Assembly: GCA_002862265.1 (NCBI GenBank)
Contig: PKCQ01000215.1
Location: 1-33,700 of the forward strand
Reading direction: 5' to 3'
DNA: 33,700 nt
Source of the DNA: Planctomycetaceae bacterium
Lineage (GTDB): Bacteria; Planctomycetota; Planctomycetia; Pirellulales; Pirellulaceae
A program made the position numbers and the translations under genes. The notes beneath the pieces were generated by a model. That model had not been told where the DNA came from. It saw nothing but the letters and a program-made list of their open reading frames with translations, and ran no database searches. Positions within the stretch are counted from its first letter, which is position 1. Each line of letters begins with the position of its first letter. Below, one piece after another: positions 1-9,391 of this stretch.

Positions 1-3
1 AGT

Positions 4-2184
4 CTACTTGCTGTCTTTTTTCTCTGGCGGCAAGATTCGTATTCGAACCGACGTGGAGGGTACCCAAGCGGTGATGTTTTGCGCGGCTGTTTGCTTTTTA
101 ACGGTTTCAACGATTCGGGTTTGTTTTTGAACTGCGGCGTCAAGCTTCATTTTCTCATCGGGCGAGATTCCAGCCTTGGCCGCTGCCTGGTTGAGTTGCT
201 TAAGATACTGCTCAGCTCGGGTCTGAGCCTGGGGGTTGGCCCGCCAAGCCACTTTGAGTTCGCCGAGCATCCAAAACGTAGCTTCGCCCAATGGAGCATC
301 GCCAGCGACTTCGATTGTGGCTTTTCCATCGGCTTTGTCTTTGGCGATTTTTACTTCTCCAAGTTTGACCTTTGGCGGGAGATTTTGTGGGCGCAGAATA
401 CACTCCACGTTGCCTCCAGCACGACGAGTTAGCTTGACAGGTATCTCCAGCTTTGTGCCTTGATGGACCTCCAAGACATTGCCATCGCCGAGTTGAGCAA
501 ATACTGGTGCCTTGTCGCTTTCGTTAATGCTCAGATGCAACTGATTCGTCAATCTTGAATGGATACGGTTGCGAGTGGAAGAAGCAGTCAAGCAAACGGT
601 ACTTATCTCGGCTCGCGATTCAATGGCTTTGTTGGCGAAGTTCGCACGTCCAACAATGTGTACTGGGCCATGCCAGGCAGCTGCACTCTCGTCGGCGGTG
701 ATAACAAGGGCTTCTTCGGTTACGCCAGGAGACATCACAACGGGTGGACAATGAAGTGTGGCCGGCAGGCCTTCTAAGTTCAATTCAATGGCGCTGTTGA
801 ATCCGTCTCGGCGATCAACCAGAATACGAATGGCTTTGGTTCCACCGGCCATGATGTTGCATCCGAAAGGCTTGACTGCGGCACGATTGTTGTTCGGGTA
901 AACGGGGGTAGCGAGAAGTCGAAAACTGGGTTGTTGGAAGCCGGCTTTTAGCAAGAACCCTTGGGACCCGATAGGTTGCTTGCCAGATTGTAGATTTAGT
1001 AGCTTGATTCGGAATTTGCCGTCAGCCGGTGCTGTCCAGCGGATCAGAGGGTCGAGTCTGCGAAGCAGCATTTCCGGGCCGCCGAGATTGCTTTGGTCAT
1101 CTTGTTGGCTCAGCTGCTGTGTCTTCAGCTCTGCTCCTTCGCCTTGAAGCGAGTAGATGACCATCTGAGGATCGGTCTGCTGCTGTAGTGCAGAAGAGCT
1201 GACTTCAAAAGAAACGACCTGTCCTTTCTTGGCATCAAAATCGTAATGCACTGCTCCCGATGCGAAGTCGCCTCGAATCAAGAACGGCAGTGTCAAGCGG
1301 TCGCCGCTGTTTGGACTACTTGATGCAAGTGATTGTGCTTTTCGAGGGTCAGCTAGGCTTGTGAGCTCATGGAAACGGGTATCCGAATGCGGAAAGTCCA
1401 AACTGGGACGCAGCAAGCGATCCAGCTCGGTGCCCGCTTCGGCTAATTCCATGCTGATCTCTTGGTCGGAGCGCTGGACTTCCAATGCAAAGGCGTACTC
1501 TTCGCCGCCGAGGAATAGGAAGTCGTGTAGCTCGAGAAATAGCGTGGTGTCTTCGTTAACTTGATGTTGGAGTTCAGCTGGCCAGAATCCTTTGGCATGC
1601 GAGCGAGAAATCTCAGTGCCATCATCGCGGCGAAGTGTGATACTGGGGATGGCTCGTGAGTCAAATTGTCGCGCATAGGCTGTTGCTCGCAACCATTGCC
1701 CTTTTGCGACTTTGACTTGGAAGTAGGTGCGTTGGTGCGGTTGGAAAACTTGAGAGTAGATGTGACCAGGTTCTGCCTCCTGCGCGAGCACTTGATTGCT
1801 GTGATCGCCAGCGACAGCTACGACCGGTTGAGTAGTTAGCAGCAGTGGCCGCGGGTTGGAAACGCCGAAGCGGCCAAGTGTTCGAACTTGGGCAATCCCT
1901 GTTTTCGCGTCAGTCGCAACGCTTAGATTAAAAACACCTTTTCTCACACCCACGGTTTGCAACAGCTCAGGGGCAGCGAGCTGTTGCGTCGCGGTGATCT
2001 TCTCGGAAGAGAATACCAGCTTTTGAAGTTCGGTGAGGTTCTGCCCGCGAGGTTGGAGTGTAGATTTGCTTCCAATCTGAACGCATGTAGCCGAGAGAGT
2101 GCGTAGCTCCGCAGTCGGAAATTCGGCTGACGCGATACATGAGAAAGCAAGAAGCAATCCAACAGTGCAGGTGGATCTCAACAC
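4..2184 (-). CDS. Secreted protein with two pre-peptidase C-terminal (PPC)-like domains, planctomycete type
   Basis: The protein has 726 residues and starts with a clear signal peptide (hydrophobic residues 7-20, ending IASA), so it is predicted to be exported. Two beta-rich stretches, about residues 137-238 and 298-425, look like PPC-type domains, with phrases such as YFQVKVAKGQWL and VHYDFDAKKGQVVSF. The C-terminal third has Ig-like beta segments and a charged tail. No protease catalytic residues are visible, so it is not called a peptidase. It is the last of three minus-strand genes, 251 bases after the DUF1549/DUF1553 gene. Such proteins commonly sit beside DUF1501 and DUF1549 genes in planctomycetes, so a shared role outside the cytoplasm is inferred. 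The function is unknown. The stop is TAG. Confidence 0.8.
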   Translation of the reverse strand: MLRSTCTVGLLLAFSCIASAEFPTAELRTLSATCVQIGSKSTLQPRGQNLTELQKLVFSSEKITATQQLAAPELLQTVGVRKGVFNLSVATDAKTGIAQVRTLGRFGVSNPRPLLLTTQPVVAVAGDHSNQVLAQEAEPGHIYSQVFQPHQRTYFQVKVAKGQWLRATAYARQFDSRAIPSITLRRDDGTEISRSHAKGFWPAELQHQVNEDTTLFLELHDFLFLGGEEYAFALEVQRSDQEISMELAEAGTELDRLLRPSLDFPHSDTRFHELTSLADPRKAQSLASSSPNSGDRLTLPFLIRGDFASGAVHYDFDAKKGQVVSFEVSSSALQQQTDPQMVIYSLQGEGAELKTQQLSQQDDQSNLGGPEMLLRRLDPLIRWTAPADGKFRIKLLNLQSGKQPIGSQGFLLKAGFQQPSFRLLATPVYPNNNRAAVKPFGCNIMAGGTKAIRILVDRRDGFNSAIELNLEGLPATLHCPPVVMSPGVTEEALVITADESAAAWHGPVHIVGRANFANKAIESRAEISTVCLTASSTRNRIHSRLTNQLHLSINESDKAPVFAQLGDGNVLEVHQGTKLEIPVKLTRRAGGNVECILRPQNLPPKVKLGEVKIAKDKADGKATIEVAGDAPLGEATFWMLGELKVAWRANPQAQTRAEQYLKQLNQAAAKAGISPDEKMKLDAAVQKQTRIVETVKKQTAAQNITAWVPSTSVRIRILPPEKKDSK

Positions 2185-2435
2185 AGTGAGGTTACCGGAA
2201 GGGAAGGGAAGGAGGGCAGGTGCCTTTATTCTAGTTCAGGTTTTCTCCAAGCGGCACCGTCTTTCAGCTGTTTCAACATCAGCTGCGATTTTGGGGAAGG
2301 CGTTCGGCCGCGAGTTGAGTCGGCGAGCAAAAACGGCATGCACTCACGCCAACTGGCGCATTCTGTTGGGCTTCTGCTTGGTTGGTTGTAGAACCGGAAC
2401 GAACGGTCTGCGGCTGAAGTTCCAAGCGCAAACGG

Positions 2436-5042
2436 CTAATGATTGAACAAGAATTCCTTGGTGTTGAGCAAGGCCCAGACCAAGTCTTCAAAAGCGGCGC
2501 GGCGGAACTTGGCTGGGTCGGCACCTTCTGGCAGAGCTTTCGACAAGTATTGAATAGCGACTTGCAACTCTTCGGCATCTGGCTCGCGGCTCAGAGCGGT
2601 GAGATAGAGTTCCTCGATCACCGTCTTGGGATCACCAGAGCTTGCCGCCAAGGAAGCGGCGCGGCCCGTGTCTTGGGCGAGTTTTTGCTGTACTTCCTTC
2701 GAATTCAACAAGTGAAGACTCTGCGCCAACGTTGCTTCGTTGGAGCGCTCGCATTCACAGGCAGTCGCGGAGTCCGGTGAACCGAAAACATCCATGAAGT
2801 AGGATTTGTAGCTTGTGTCCGGAAGGCTGACGGCTCGCGTGTTGCTGGGTAATCCGGCAAAGGCAGTCTGCGTCATCGCTACTTGATCGACAGCATCCAG
2901 CAAGACTTCGGATTGAAGCCGCTTGGGATAGAACCGTGAGTAGCTGTTGTTGTCTCGTAAGTTGTATTCGTTGGCGGTTGCGCTAAGGCGATAAGTCGAC
3001 GAAGTGCATATCAAATGCAATAGCTTGCGGATGTCATAGTCGTTCTGCACAAAATGCTGAGACAATCCATCCAAGAGCTCGACATTCGAGGGCGGATTGG
3101 TGACTCGCATGTCATCTTCAGGTTCGACCATTCCTGTGGCAAAGAAGTGCTTCCAGTAACGGTTGACGAGTGAGCGAGCAAAGAAGGGATTCTCTGGAGC
3201 AACCATCCAGTCAACGAGGGATTCGCGTGGATCGGCCTCTTGGTTGAGATCGAGAGGTGCTGCATCGAGACCAGCGGGTTTCAGGTTTTCGCCCGTTTTG
3301 GGATGCCTAGCGCTAGCTCCACCGAAACGTGAAACGAAGATCGGCCCTTCAGGCGTGTCCCCGTTCTTCTTCTGGACTTTGGAAAAGAAGGCGGCCATTT
3401 GGAAGTAGTCGCGTTGACTCCACTTCTCAAAGGGATGGTGGTGGCAACGAGCACACTGCATGCGTTGTCCAAGAAAGAGCTGAGCCGCGTCTTCGACCCG
3501 AGACTCTGTGTTGTTGACTTCACGGAACCAAGCTACGGGCGGGTTGGATTCGACTGAGCCCGTGGCGGTCAGCAGCTCCCGAACGAGTTCATCGTAGGGT
3601 TTGTTCTGGTGGAAGCTGGACCGTAGCCAATCATGGAAGGCAAAATTGCCAAATTGATAGCCAGCGTTGGCTCGGCGATTACGAAGAATCGTGACCCACT
3701 TGCGAGCGAAGAACTCAGCGTGATCGGAGCTTTCGAGCAGCCTTTCGACCAGCTTTTCGTGCTTGTCAGCGCTTTGATCAGCCAGAAAGGCTCGGGTTTC
3801 CTCAATTTGTGGGAGGCGACCGGCCAAGTCTAAAGTGACACGGCGGATAAACGTGGCATCATCGCATTCTGAACTCGGTGGAATCCCAAGCGACTTGAGC
3901 TTCGTGAAGACCAACTCATCGACCAAGTTGCGTGTTGGCGGCCAAGCTGCCTCGGAGATGTCCTCACCCAATGGAATGCTGGCTTGGAAGACAGCGACTT
4001 GGCCTTGGTATCGAGCCATCACGGAAACGACGCCGGATTGATTTTTCAGCGATACGAGACCATGTTCGTCGACGTCCGCCAGGTCTTTATTGTTGGATTC
4101 ATACTGCACCGTGTGAGTGATGTCTTCGACCGACCCGTCACTGTAGCGTGCGACGACAGCCAGTTGTTGGGTGGATTCTCGTTGCAGGCGGCGGTGCTTG
4201 GGAAGCATTTCAATCTTGGTCAGCACTGGATCTTGTTCCGAGCCGTAGGGCATCCCAGATGCAATCCAGCGTTTTATGAGACGGTATTCGTGCGTGTCGG
4301 CGTCCATTCGTTGGCCGCCGCCGTGAGGCGAAGCATTGATGGCTTTTTGCAGTAGGAGGCTCTTGTCTGGTACTGCTGGGAACAATCTTCTGCCGCGTGA
4401 CTCGCGCACCAAGTGTTCGTAGTCTTCTTTCGGTTCGAAGCCAAGCAATGACAGTTTGAATCCCGCTTGTCCGGCTGCTTTGCCATGACAGCCGCCGCCA
4501 TTGCAACCCATTTTGGTAAAGATGGGAACGACTTGGTTGGCAAAGTTGACGGGCTGCGTGGCATCGAGACCGGTTACTTTTAGCGCGATCTGAGCTACGT
4601 TGCCCGAGGAATCAGTGGCTTGGATCGAAGCCTGGCCGTTCGTTAGTGGTCGGAGATAACCAGCTGCGTCCACCTCAGCGATGGCCGGTTTGATTTCGAA
4701 TGTTACAGCTCGAGTGACGTCTTGGCTGTCCGATTTAGTAGCATTGTCGCGAATCGCTCCGTCAATCGAAGCGTTTTCCACTAACAGCGATTGGCTCACT
4801 TGGAGTTGCCAGCGAGCGTCGACACCGCGGAGATGGATAGCGTTTGAAGAGTTAGTACTGGCAGAGCTATCGAAACGGAGTCTAGCCGAGTTGGGCTCCG
4901 TGGCGGGGCAAGTGCCGACGAGCACTAGCAAAGCAATCGTGGCATGGGCTTCTAGCCTGTGACCCCGGAGAGCAAAAGCAAGCAGATTGATGACGAAAGT
5001 TTTGACGCCTTCCGCTTTGGAGAATTGGAGCGGTTTGGCCAT
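2436..5042 (-). CDS. DUF1549/DUF1553 protein with Ig-like (BIG2) domains and a CX4CH motif
   Basis: This 868-residue protein has an N-terminal hydrophobic stretch (about 33-45) that could act as an export signal. Residues 65-160 and about 275-350 resemble bacterial Ig-like BIG2 domains (SDGSVEDIT in the second). Between them is a cytochrome-like segment with C180, C185 and H186, a CX4CH arrangement rather than the usual CxxCH. DUF1549 follows (about 370-560, including RRVTLDLAGRLP and CARCHHHPFEKW), then DUF1553 (about 620-860, including LVNRYWKHFFATG). The family is abundant in planctomycetes and has no proven biochemical role; haem binding is only suggested by the motifs. It starts 10 bases after the DUF1501 stop, so the two are almost certainly cotranscribed. 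The start is the in-frame ATG at 5042. Confidence 0.9.
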   Translation of the reverse strand: MAKPLQFSKAEGVKTFVINLLAFALRGHRLEAHATIALLVLVGTCPATEPNSARLRFDSSASTNSSNAIHLRGVDARWQLQVSQSLLVENASIDGAIRDNATKSDSQDVTRAVTFEIKPAIAEVDAAGYLRPLTNGQASIQATDSSGNVAQIALKVTGLDATQPVNFANQVVPIFTKMGCNGGGCHGKAAGQAGFKLSLLGFEPKEDYEHLVRESRGRRLFPAVPDKSLLLQKAINASPHGGGQRMDADTHEYRLIKRWIASGMPYGSEQDPVLTKIEMLPKHRRLQRESTQQLAVVARYSDGSVEDITHTVQYESNNKDLADVDEHGLVSLKNQSGVVSVMARYQGQVAVFQASIPLGEDISEAAWPPTRNLVDELVFTKLKSLGIPPSSECDDATFIRRVTLDLAGRLPQIEETRAFLADQSADKHEKLVERLLESSDHAEFFARKWVTILRNRRANAGYQFGNFAFHDWLRSSFHQNKPYDELVRELLTATGSVESNPPVAWFREVNNTESRVEDAAQLFLGQRMQCARCHHHPFEKWSQRDYFQMAAFFSKVQKKNGDTPEGPIFVSRFGGASARHPKTGENLKPAGLDAAPLDLNQEADPRESLVDWMVAPENPFFARSLVNRYWKHFFATGMVEPEDDMRVTNPPSNVELLDGLSQHFVQNDYDIRKLLHLICTSSTYRLSATANEYNLRDNNSYSRFYPKRLQSEVLLDAVDQVAMTQTAFAGLPSNTRAVSLPDTSYKSYFMDVFGSPDSATACECERSNEATLAQSLHLLNSKEVQQKLAQDTGRAASLAASSGDPKTVIEELYLTALSREPDAEELQVAIQYLSKALPEGADPAKFRRAAFEDLVWALLNTKEFLFNH

Positions 5043-5052
5043 GAATCCGCTC

Positions 5053-6414
5053 CTAAATCAATTCGGCGATGGGGTCGTGATCGACCAAGTACTGTGGGCG
5101 ACCGGTTGGGTCTTGGATAGTGGTGGTCGCGGTGTTAATACCAAGTTGATGGTAGATCGTGGAGATAATTTCCTGCATTTGCACAGGTCGCTCTGTGGCA
5201 TACTCGCCCAAGCGGTTGGTGGCTCCGATGGCTTGTCCACCGCGGATGCCGCCGCCTGCGATATGAGCACAGCTGACTTTGGTCCAGTGGTCACGGCCCG
5301 CTTTATTGTTGATTTTGGGAGTTCGTCCAAATTCACCCCAAGTTACGATCGTCACGTCATCCAGGATCCCACGTTGGTCGAGATCTTCGATGAGAGCACT
5401 CAGGCATTGGTCGAGTTTCGAGCCATGATCGCGGACCAAGTCGAAATTCTGTCCGTGACTGTCCCAGCGTCCGAAGCTCAGGCTGACGCAGCGTGCTCCG
5501 GCTTCGACCAGCCGCCGAGCAATTAGCAAGTGGTCGTTGCAGGTTGGCGCGCCGTCGTACTGGTACTTGTAAGGTTTACCGTCACCGTACCGCGCTACGA
5601 TTTTTGGATCTTCTTTGGACAGGTCGAGAGCATCGAGCAGCTTACTACTGGTTAGAACATCGAAGGCTTTTTGCTCGAAAGCATCCATGCCTTCCATAGT
5701 TCCGCTGGCGTCGATATCCCGTCGCATTCGATCCAGTCCGGATAGTAGCGATCGGCGATCTTGCAGTCGTTCAAGCGAAATATCGTTAAGCTTCATGTTC
5801 TGCATCCCAGGGCCATCTGGCTTGAAGGGCGAGAAGCTGCTGCCGAGAAAGCCTGCTGAGCCAGAGTCTGACCAGGGCATGTGTTTGGTCTTCGCGGCCA
5901 GTCCGACGTAAGGTGGCACGGAGGGATCGACCGGTCCGTAGAGTTTTGCGAGAGCAGATCCGATGGCTGGCCGGCCACCAAGGTTCTTCATGTTGACCGA
6001 ATCCCAGCCACTCATGCAGCTGTAGGATTCGTGTCTGCCGTTGCAGCCGACGACAGAACGAATGACGGCCGACTTGTCCATCAGACCGGCGAGTTTTGGG
6101 AAGACTTCGCAAATCTCTACACCCGAAGCATTTGTTGGGATTGCGCGAAACTCTCCGCGAATTTCGGTGGGGGCATCTGATTTGATTTCCCACATGTCTT
6201 GATGAGGCGGACCACCTGCTAGGAAGACATTGATGACTGCCTTGTGTCCGAGACCGGTGGTACTCTTTGCACCGGAGCCGCCAGAAGACTCCGCTTTGAG
6301 GATGTTCGAGAGTCCAAAACCGCCGGCTCCAAAAGTGAGTCCCCCAACGGTGAGAAAACTACGACGGGAAACACCGTCACAGTAGCGACTAGATTTGCCG
6401 AGCAGAGTTAGCAT
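5053..6414 (-). CDS. DUF1501 protein with Tat signal
   Basis: The 453-residue protein begins with a twin-arginine export signal: SRRSFL near residues 16-21, followed by a Gly-rich hydrophobic stretch. It is therefore predicted to cross the membrane folded. The body matches DUF1501, which belongs to the alkaline-phosphatase/sulfatase-like superfamily. Recognisable blocks are VFLAGGPPHQDMWE near the N-terminus, SLSFGRWDSHGQNF in the middle, and TWGEFGRTPKIN with the following GRDHW toward the C-terminus. The substrate is unknown. It is the first gene of a minus-strand trio (DUF1501, DUF1549/DUF1553, PPC protein), and this pairing recurs at 24367-28666. The upstream 455 bases separate it from a divergent thioredoxin-like gene and should hold its promoter. 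Confidence 0.92.
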   Translation of the reverse strand: MLTLLGKSSRYCDGVSRRSFLTVGGLTFGAGGFGLSNILKAESSGGSGAKSTTGLGHKAVINVFLAGGPPHQDMWEIKSDAPTEIRGEFRAIPTNASGVEICEVFPKLAGLMDKSAVIRSVVGCNGRHESYSCMSGWDSVNMKNLGGRPAIGSALAKLYGPVDPSVPPYVGLAAKTKHMPWSDSGSAGFLGSSFSPFKPDGPGMQNMKLNDISLERLQDRRSLLSGLDRMRRDIDASGTMEGMDAFEQKAFDVLTSSKLLDALDLSKEDPKIVARYGDGKPYKYQYDGAPTCNDHLLIARRLVEAGARCVSLSFGRWDSHGQNFDLVRDHGSKLDQCLSALIEDLDQRGILDDVTIVTWGEFGRTPKINNKAGRDHWTKVSCAHIAGGGIRGGQAIGATNRLGEYATERPVQMQEIISTIYHQLGINTATTTIQDPTGRPQYLVDHDPIAELI

Positions 6415-6869
6415 AAGTTGACCCCTGGAAGGAATTTAGGATCATTTGGGTGGGTCGGAAGTGGCTCCAAAGCCAAACGTTGCGGGCGGTTTTAATTCTA
6501 CCACCGAAACTTCTCCATGCCTCGTATTCTGATCGGATTTGTCGGCACTTGGCAAGTCTGAGACGGTCATTTTTCCGATTCGGGAGGTCAAACCAACAAA
6601 AAGCGGGTCAAGCGAGGCTCAAAACCGTTTCGGGCCGAAAGCTGATTGTTATTGTGCTTAGCCCAAATAGGTGGTTTGTGTTTCACTGTTAGTTCCGTGA
6701 GTCGGGTTAAAGATGATTCCATAGGATCGGCATATTTAGCAATTCTTAGAGGCAAGGGATTTTCAAAAAACGATTCTGCCCGAATAGAATTGCCCGTGGA
6801 ACAGACAGTCACAGCTGGTGCTCGAAAGATCCAACGCAGGCTTCCATATCAATTTTGGAGAACTCTTCC
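6415..6869. other. Divergent intergenic region with no gene seen
   Basis: These 455 bases lie between the starts of the DUF1501 gene (minus strand) and the thioredoxin-like gene (plus strand). Short open frames here have no recognisable content and overlap one another. The region presumably holds two outward promoters. A GGAG ribosome-binding site for the plus-strand gene lies at 6857-6860. No repeat, RNA gene or clear terminator was recognised. Confidence 0.5.
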
Positions 6870-7982
6870 ATGCATCGAAGCAAGATCTGGAATCGCCGAT
6901 TGTTCTTGGCGATCGCTTTCCTGATCGGCACTCAAACGAGAAGTTTTGCTCAGCCGCAGAACTCCGACGCGCTGCGCGAGCAACTGATCCCCAGTCATCT
7001 TCTAGGGCTGATACATGCACCTGAGGTTCATGCCGAGTTGAAGTTAACACCAGCGCAGGTAACCAAGCTTGAGGCGTTCTTCGAAAAAACGGATGGTGAC
7101 TGGTTTCGTTCTCGCATTATCCAACAGCCAGAAAAGCTAGCTGCTCAGGTAAAGCGATTCGAAGCAATGGCTTGGCAGTGGTTCCGGTCGAATACTTCCA
7201 AGCAGCAGCAGGAGCGACTGAGGCAATTGGAGCTGCGAGCCCAAGGGATTCGAATGTTGCTGCGACGGGATCTGAGCCAAGAACTTCGCATGCAGGAATC
7301 TCAGCTTACTCAGCTGGAAGAGCTCGCCAGAGCCACCGTTAAAGCGACCCAAGAACTGCAGAAAGCGACGATGCAGAATAAGGTGACTGAGGAGCTTAAG
7401 TTGGCTGTCCTGGAGGCCAACAAAGCAGAAGCGGCTTCACTGCAGACGGTTATGACTCAGGGGCAAATGGATCAGCTGCGGCAGATTTTGGGAGCCCCGT
7501 TTGAAACGAGCAAGTTGCAGAGAATTTACCCTATGGCGCCCGAGCTGGTACCAGTCAGCGATTGGATCAACTCGAGTCCGCTAACCTTGCAGAGCCTTCG
7601 CGGGAAAGTGGTTTTGTTGCATTTCTACGCGTTTCAGTGCCATAACTGTCACGCAAACTTCGACGTCTATCAACGTTGGCACAAGCAATATGGTGACGAT
7701 GTCGTCGTTTTGGGAATTCAAACGCCGGAAACTTCTAACGAGCGCGATCCGTCGTTGGTCCGGAAGGCGGCGAAGGAAAGAGACCTGAACTTTCCGATTC
7801 TGGTGGATCTCAAGAGCGAGAACTGGAAAAGCTGGTCCAACACAATGTGGCCCACTGTCTACGTGATCGATAAGAGGGGCTACATCCGACACTGGTGGCA
7901 AGGCGAGCTGCGTTGGAAAGGTGCGACGATGGATCAGAAGATCGAAAGCATCGTCACCGGTCTGCTGGCTGAAGATGCATAG
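6870..7982 (+). CDS. Exported thioredoxin-fold (TlpA/AhpC-TSA-like) protein with N-terminal helical domain
   Basis: I choose the ATG at 6870 because GGAG at 6857-6860 is well spaced from it and the product then begins with a normal signal peptide ending SFAQ; an in-frame TTG lies 15 bases upstream. The product has 370 residues. Residues from about 45 to 215 are charged and helical. They contain LTPAQVTKLEAFF and related Q/L-rich phrases, recalling the LTxxQ helices of Spy/CpxP-type proteins. The C-terminal 145 residues are a redoxin domain: VVLLHFYAFQCHNCHANF carries the C-H-N-C redox pair, and MWPTVYVIDKRGYIRHWWQG has the cis-Pro region and the following strand. It probably acts as a thiol-disulphide protein outside the cytoplasm. 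The partner is unknown. It converges on galM. Confidence 0.85.
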   Translation: MHRSKIWNRRLFLAIAFLIGTQTRSFAQPQNSDALREQLIPSHLLGLIHAPEVHAELKLTPAQVTKLEAFFEKTDGDWFRSRIIQQPEKLAAQVKRFEAMAWQWFRSNTSKQQQERLRQLELRAQGIRMLLRRDLSQELRMQESQLTQLEELARATVKATQELQKATMQNKVTEELKLAVLEANKAEAASLQTVMTQGQMDQLRQILGAPFETSKLQRIYPMAPELVPVSDWINSSPLTLQSLRGKVVLLHFYAFQCHNCHANFDVYQRWHKQYGDDVVVLGIQTPETSNERDPSLVRKAAKERDLNFPILVDLKSENWKSWSNTMWPTVYVIDKRGYIRHWWQGELRWKGATMDQKIESIVTGLLAEDA

Positions 7983-8074
7983 CAGAGCCCACAAAAGCTG
8001 AACGAGAAACAATCAAGCGGCTTCGGATTGCATACGCTGAAGCAGCGAGACGTGTGCCAAGTACAAATGTTCTC

Positions 8075-9097
8075 TTAGCCGACGAGGAATCGATGGATAG
8101 ATTTCTGGACGAATTCCTGCCCCGGATCTAGGCGGGTAGTGGGGAATGCAGGCTTGTTCGGCGCGTCGGGAAAATGTTGCGTTTCCAAGCAAAAACCGCT
8201 GTATGGAGTGAAATCGCCATCTAAGTGATTGCCCGTATAGAGCTGCATTCCAGGTTGCGTAGTAAGGACCTCCATCACGCGCCCGCTGCTGGGATCACGG
8301 GCTGTCCCAGCCAAACGCGGTTCGCTTCCTGGCTCGCCATCGACAACGTAGCAATGGTCGTAGCCTTTGGTTCCTGGGAATTCGTCGAGTCGCTCGCCGA
8401 GTTTTCGGAAGTCAGCAAATCCCAGGGAGCTACCGGCTGTCGGTAGAAGCTCACCGGTCGGAATCAGGTTCTCATCGACTGCCAAGGAGTTCGAGCAGTT
8501 CAGCTTCAGCTCGTGATCGCGAATGTCGCCATTGCCAACTCCGGCAAGATTCCAGTAGGCGTGATTGGTCAGGTTGAGAACTGTTGGTGCATCGGTGGTG
8601 GCTCGGAAAGTGTAAGTTAGTTCACTGGAGTTGTTCCAAGTGTATTCTGCTACAACCTTTAGTTCTCCAGGGTAGCCTTCTTCGCCGTTAGGGCTGACCG
8701 TGGAAAAGCGCAGTCCGCATGCACTCTCCGCATCCAGCTGCTCGGCTTGCCAAATGTGGCGGTCGAAGCCTTTGATGCCACCATGAAGGTGATTCGGTCC
8801 ATTGTTAATTGCTAGCGTGTAAGTCTTACCGTTCAGCTCGAATCTCCCGGCGGCAATCCGATTGCAAAATCTGCCGACGGTGGAACCGAGATAAGCGTGA
8901 CGCTCGAGGTACCCCGCCAACTCGGAATACCCCAAATTCACGTTTTCCAATTTTCCATTTTGGTCTGGTACTTCGACGGAAACCAGAATCGCACCAAAGT
9001 TTGTCATGCACACCCGATGGCCGAGGGCGTTGGTCATTGCGAATAGGCTGACTTCGGTGCCTTCTACAGAACCGAACGAAGTGGTTTTGATGGGCAT
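8075..9097 (-). CDS. galM: Aldose 1-epimerase (galactose mutarotase)
   Basis: The enzyme interconverts the alpha and beta anomers of hexoses such as glucose and galactose, feeding the Leloir pathway. The 340 residues cover the usual full length. Family landmarks are FGAILVSVEVPD near the N-terminus, GRFCNRIAAGRF near residue 75, NGPNHLHGG with the substrate-binding His near 103-105, NLTNHAYWNL with the catalytic His near 179, and FCLETQHFPDAPN with the catalytic Glu near 306. There is no signal peptide, so it is cytoplasmic. It stands alone, converging on the thioredoxin-like gene 92 bases away. The ATG at 9097 gives a natural family N-terminus (MPIKTTSFG). The stop is TAA. Confidence 0.95.
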   Translation of the reverse strand: MPIKTTSFGSVEGTEVSLFAMTNALGHRVCMTNFGAILVSVEVPDQNGKLENVNLGYSELAGYLERHAYLGSTVGRFCNRIAAGRFELNGKTYTLAINNGPNHLHGGIKGFDRHIWQAEQLDAESACGLRFSTVSPNGEEGYPGELKVVAEYTWNNSSELTYTFRATTDAPTVLNLTNHAYWNLAGVGNGDIRDHELKLNCSNSLAVDENLIPTGELLPTAGSSLGFADFRKLGERLDEFPGTKGYDHCYVVDGEPGSEPRLAGTARDPSSGRVMEVLTTQPGMQLYTGNHLDGDFTPYSGFCLETQHFPDAPNKPAFPTTRLDPGQEFVQKSIHRFLVG

Positions 9098-9293
9098 TGC
9101 TTTGCTAGCTCTTATCTTTGTTGACTTGGAAAATGGAGCTTTCAGTCGATTATTCCTGATTGAATCGACTTGGGAAGTGCCTGCGATAGTTGACCGAATC
9201 CCGACTCAGATTGGAAAAACCAGTGAATCCTCGAAATATTCGGGGAGTTGTGGCGAGTAATATTTGGTCAGACTTGCTGGCTTTGCTCCGAAC

Positions 9294-9345
9294 CCGAACT
9301 GGTCCACCTTGCTGCTTCCCCCAGGAGGGGGGTGCAACAGTTCGG
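9294..9345 (+). promoter_or_regulatory. Hairpin in the 5' region of the ECF sigma gene
   Basis: A perfect 8-base inverted repeat, CCGAACTG (9294-9301) and CAGTTCGG (9338-9345), encloses a second stem, CCCCC (9318-9322) with GGGGG (9327-9331) around an AGGA loop. It ends 46 bases before the sigma factor start. It has no T-run, so it does not look like a plain terminator. It may be a leader structure or a protein-binding site, but no known riboswitch family is recognised. Confidence 0.4.
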
Positions 9346-9391
9346 ACTGAGCGGAAACTTTGAACCGTTCGCATGTTCCTGAGAAACCACA

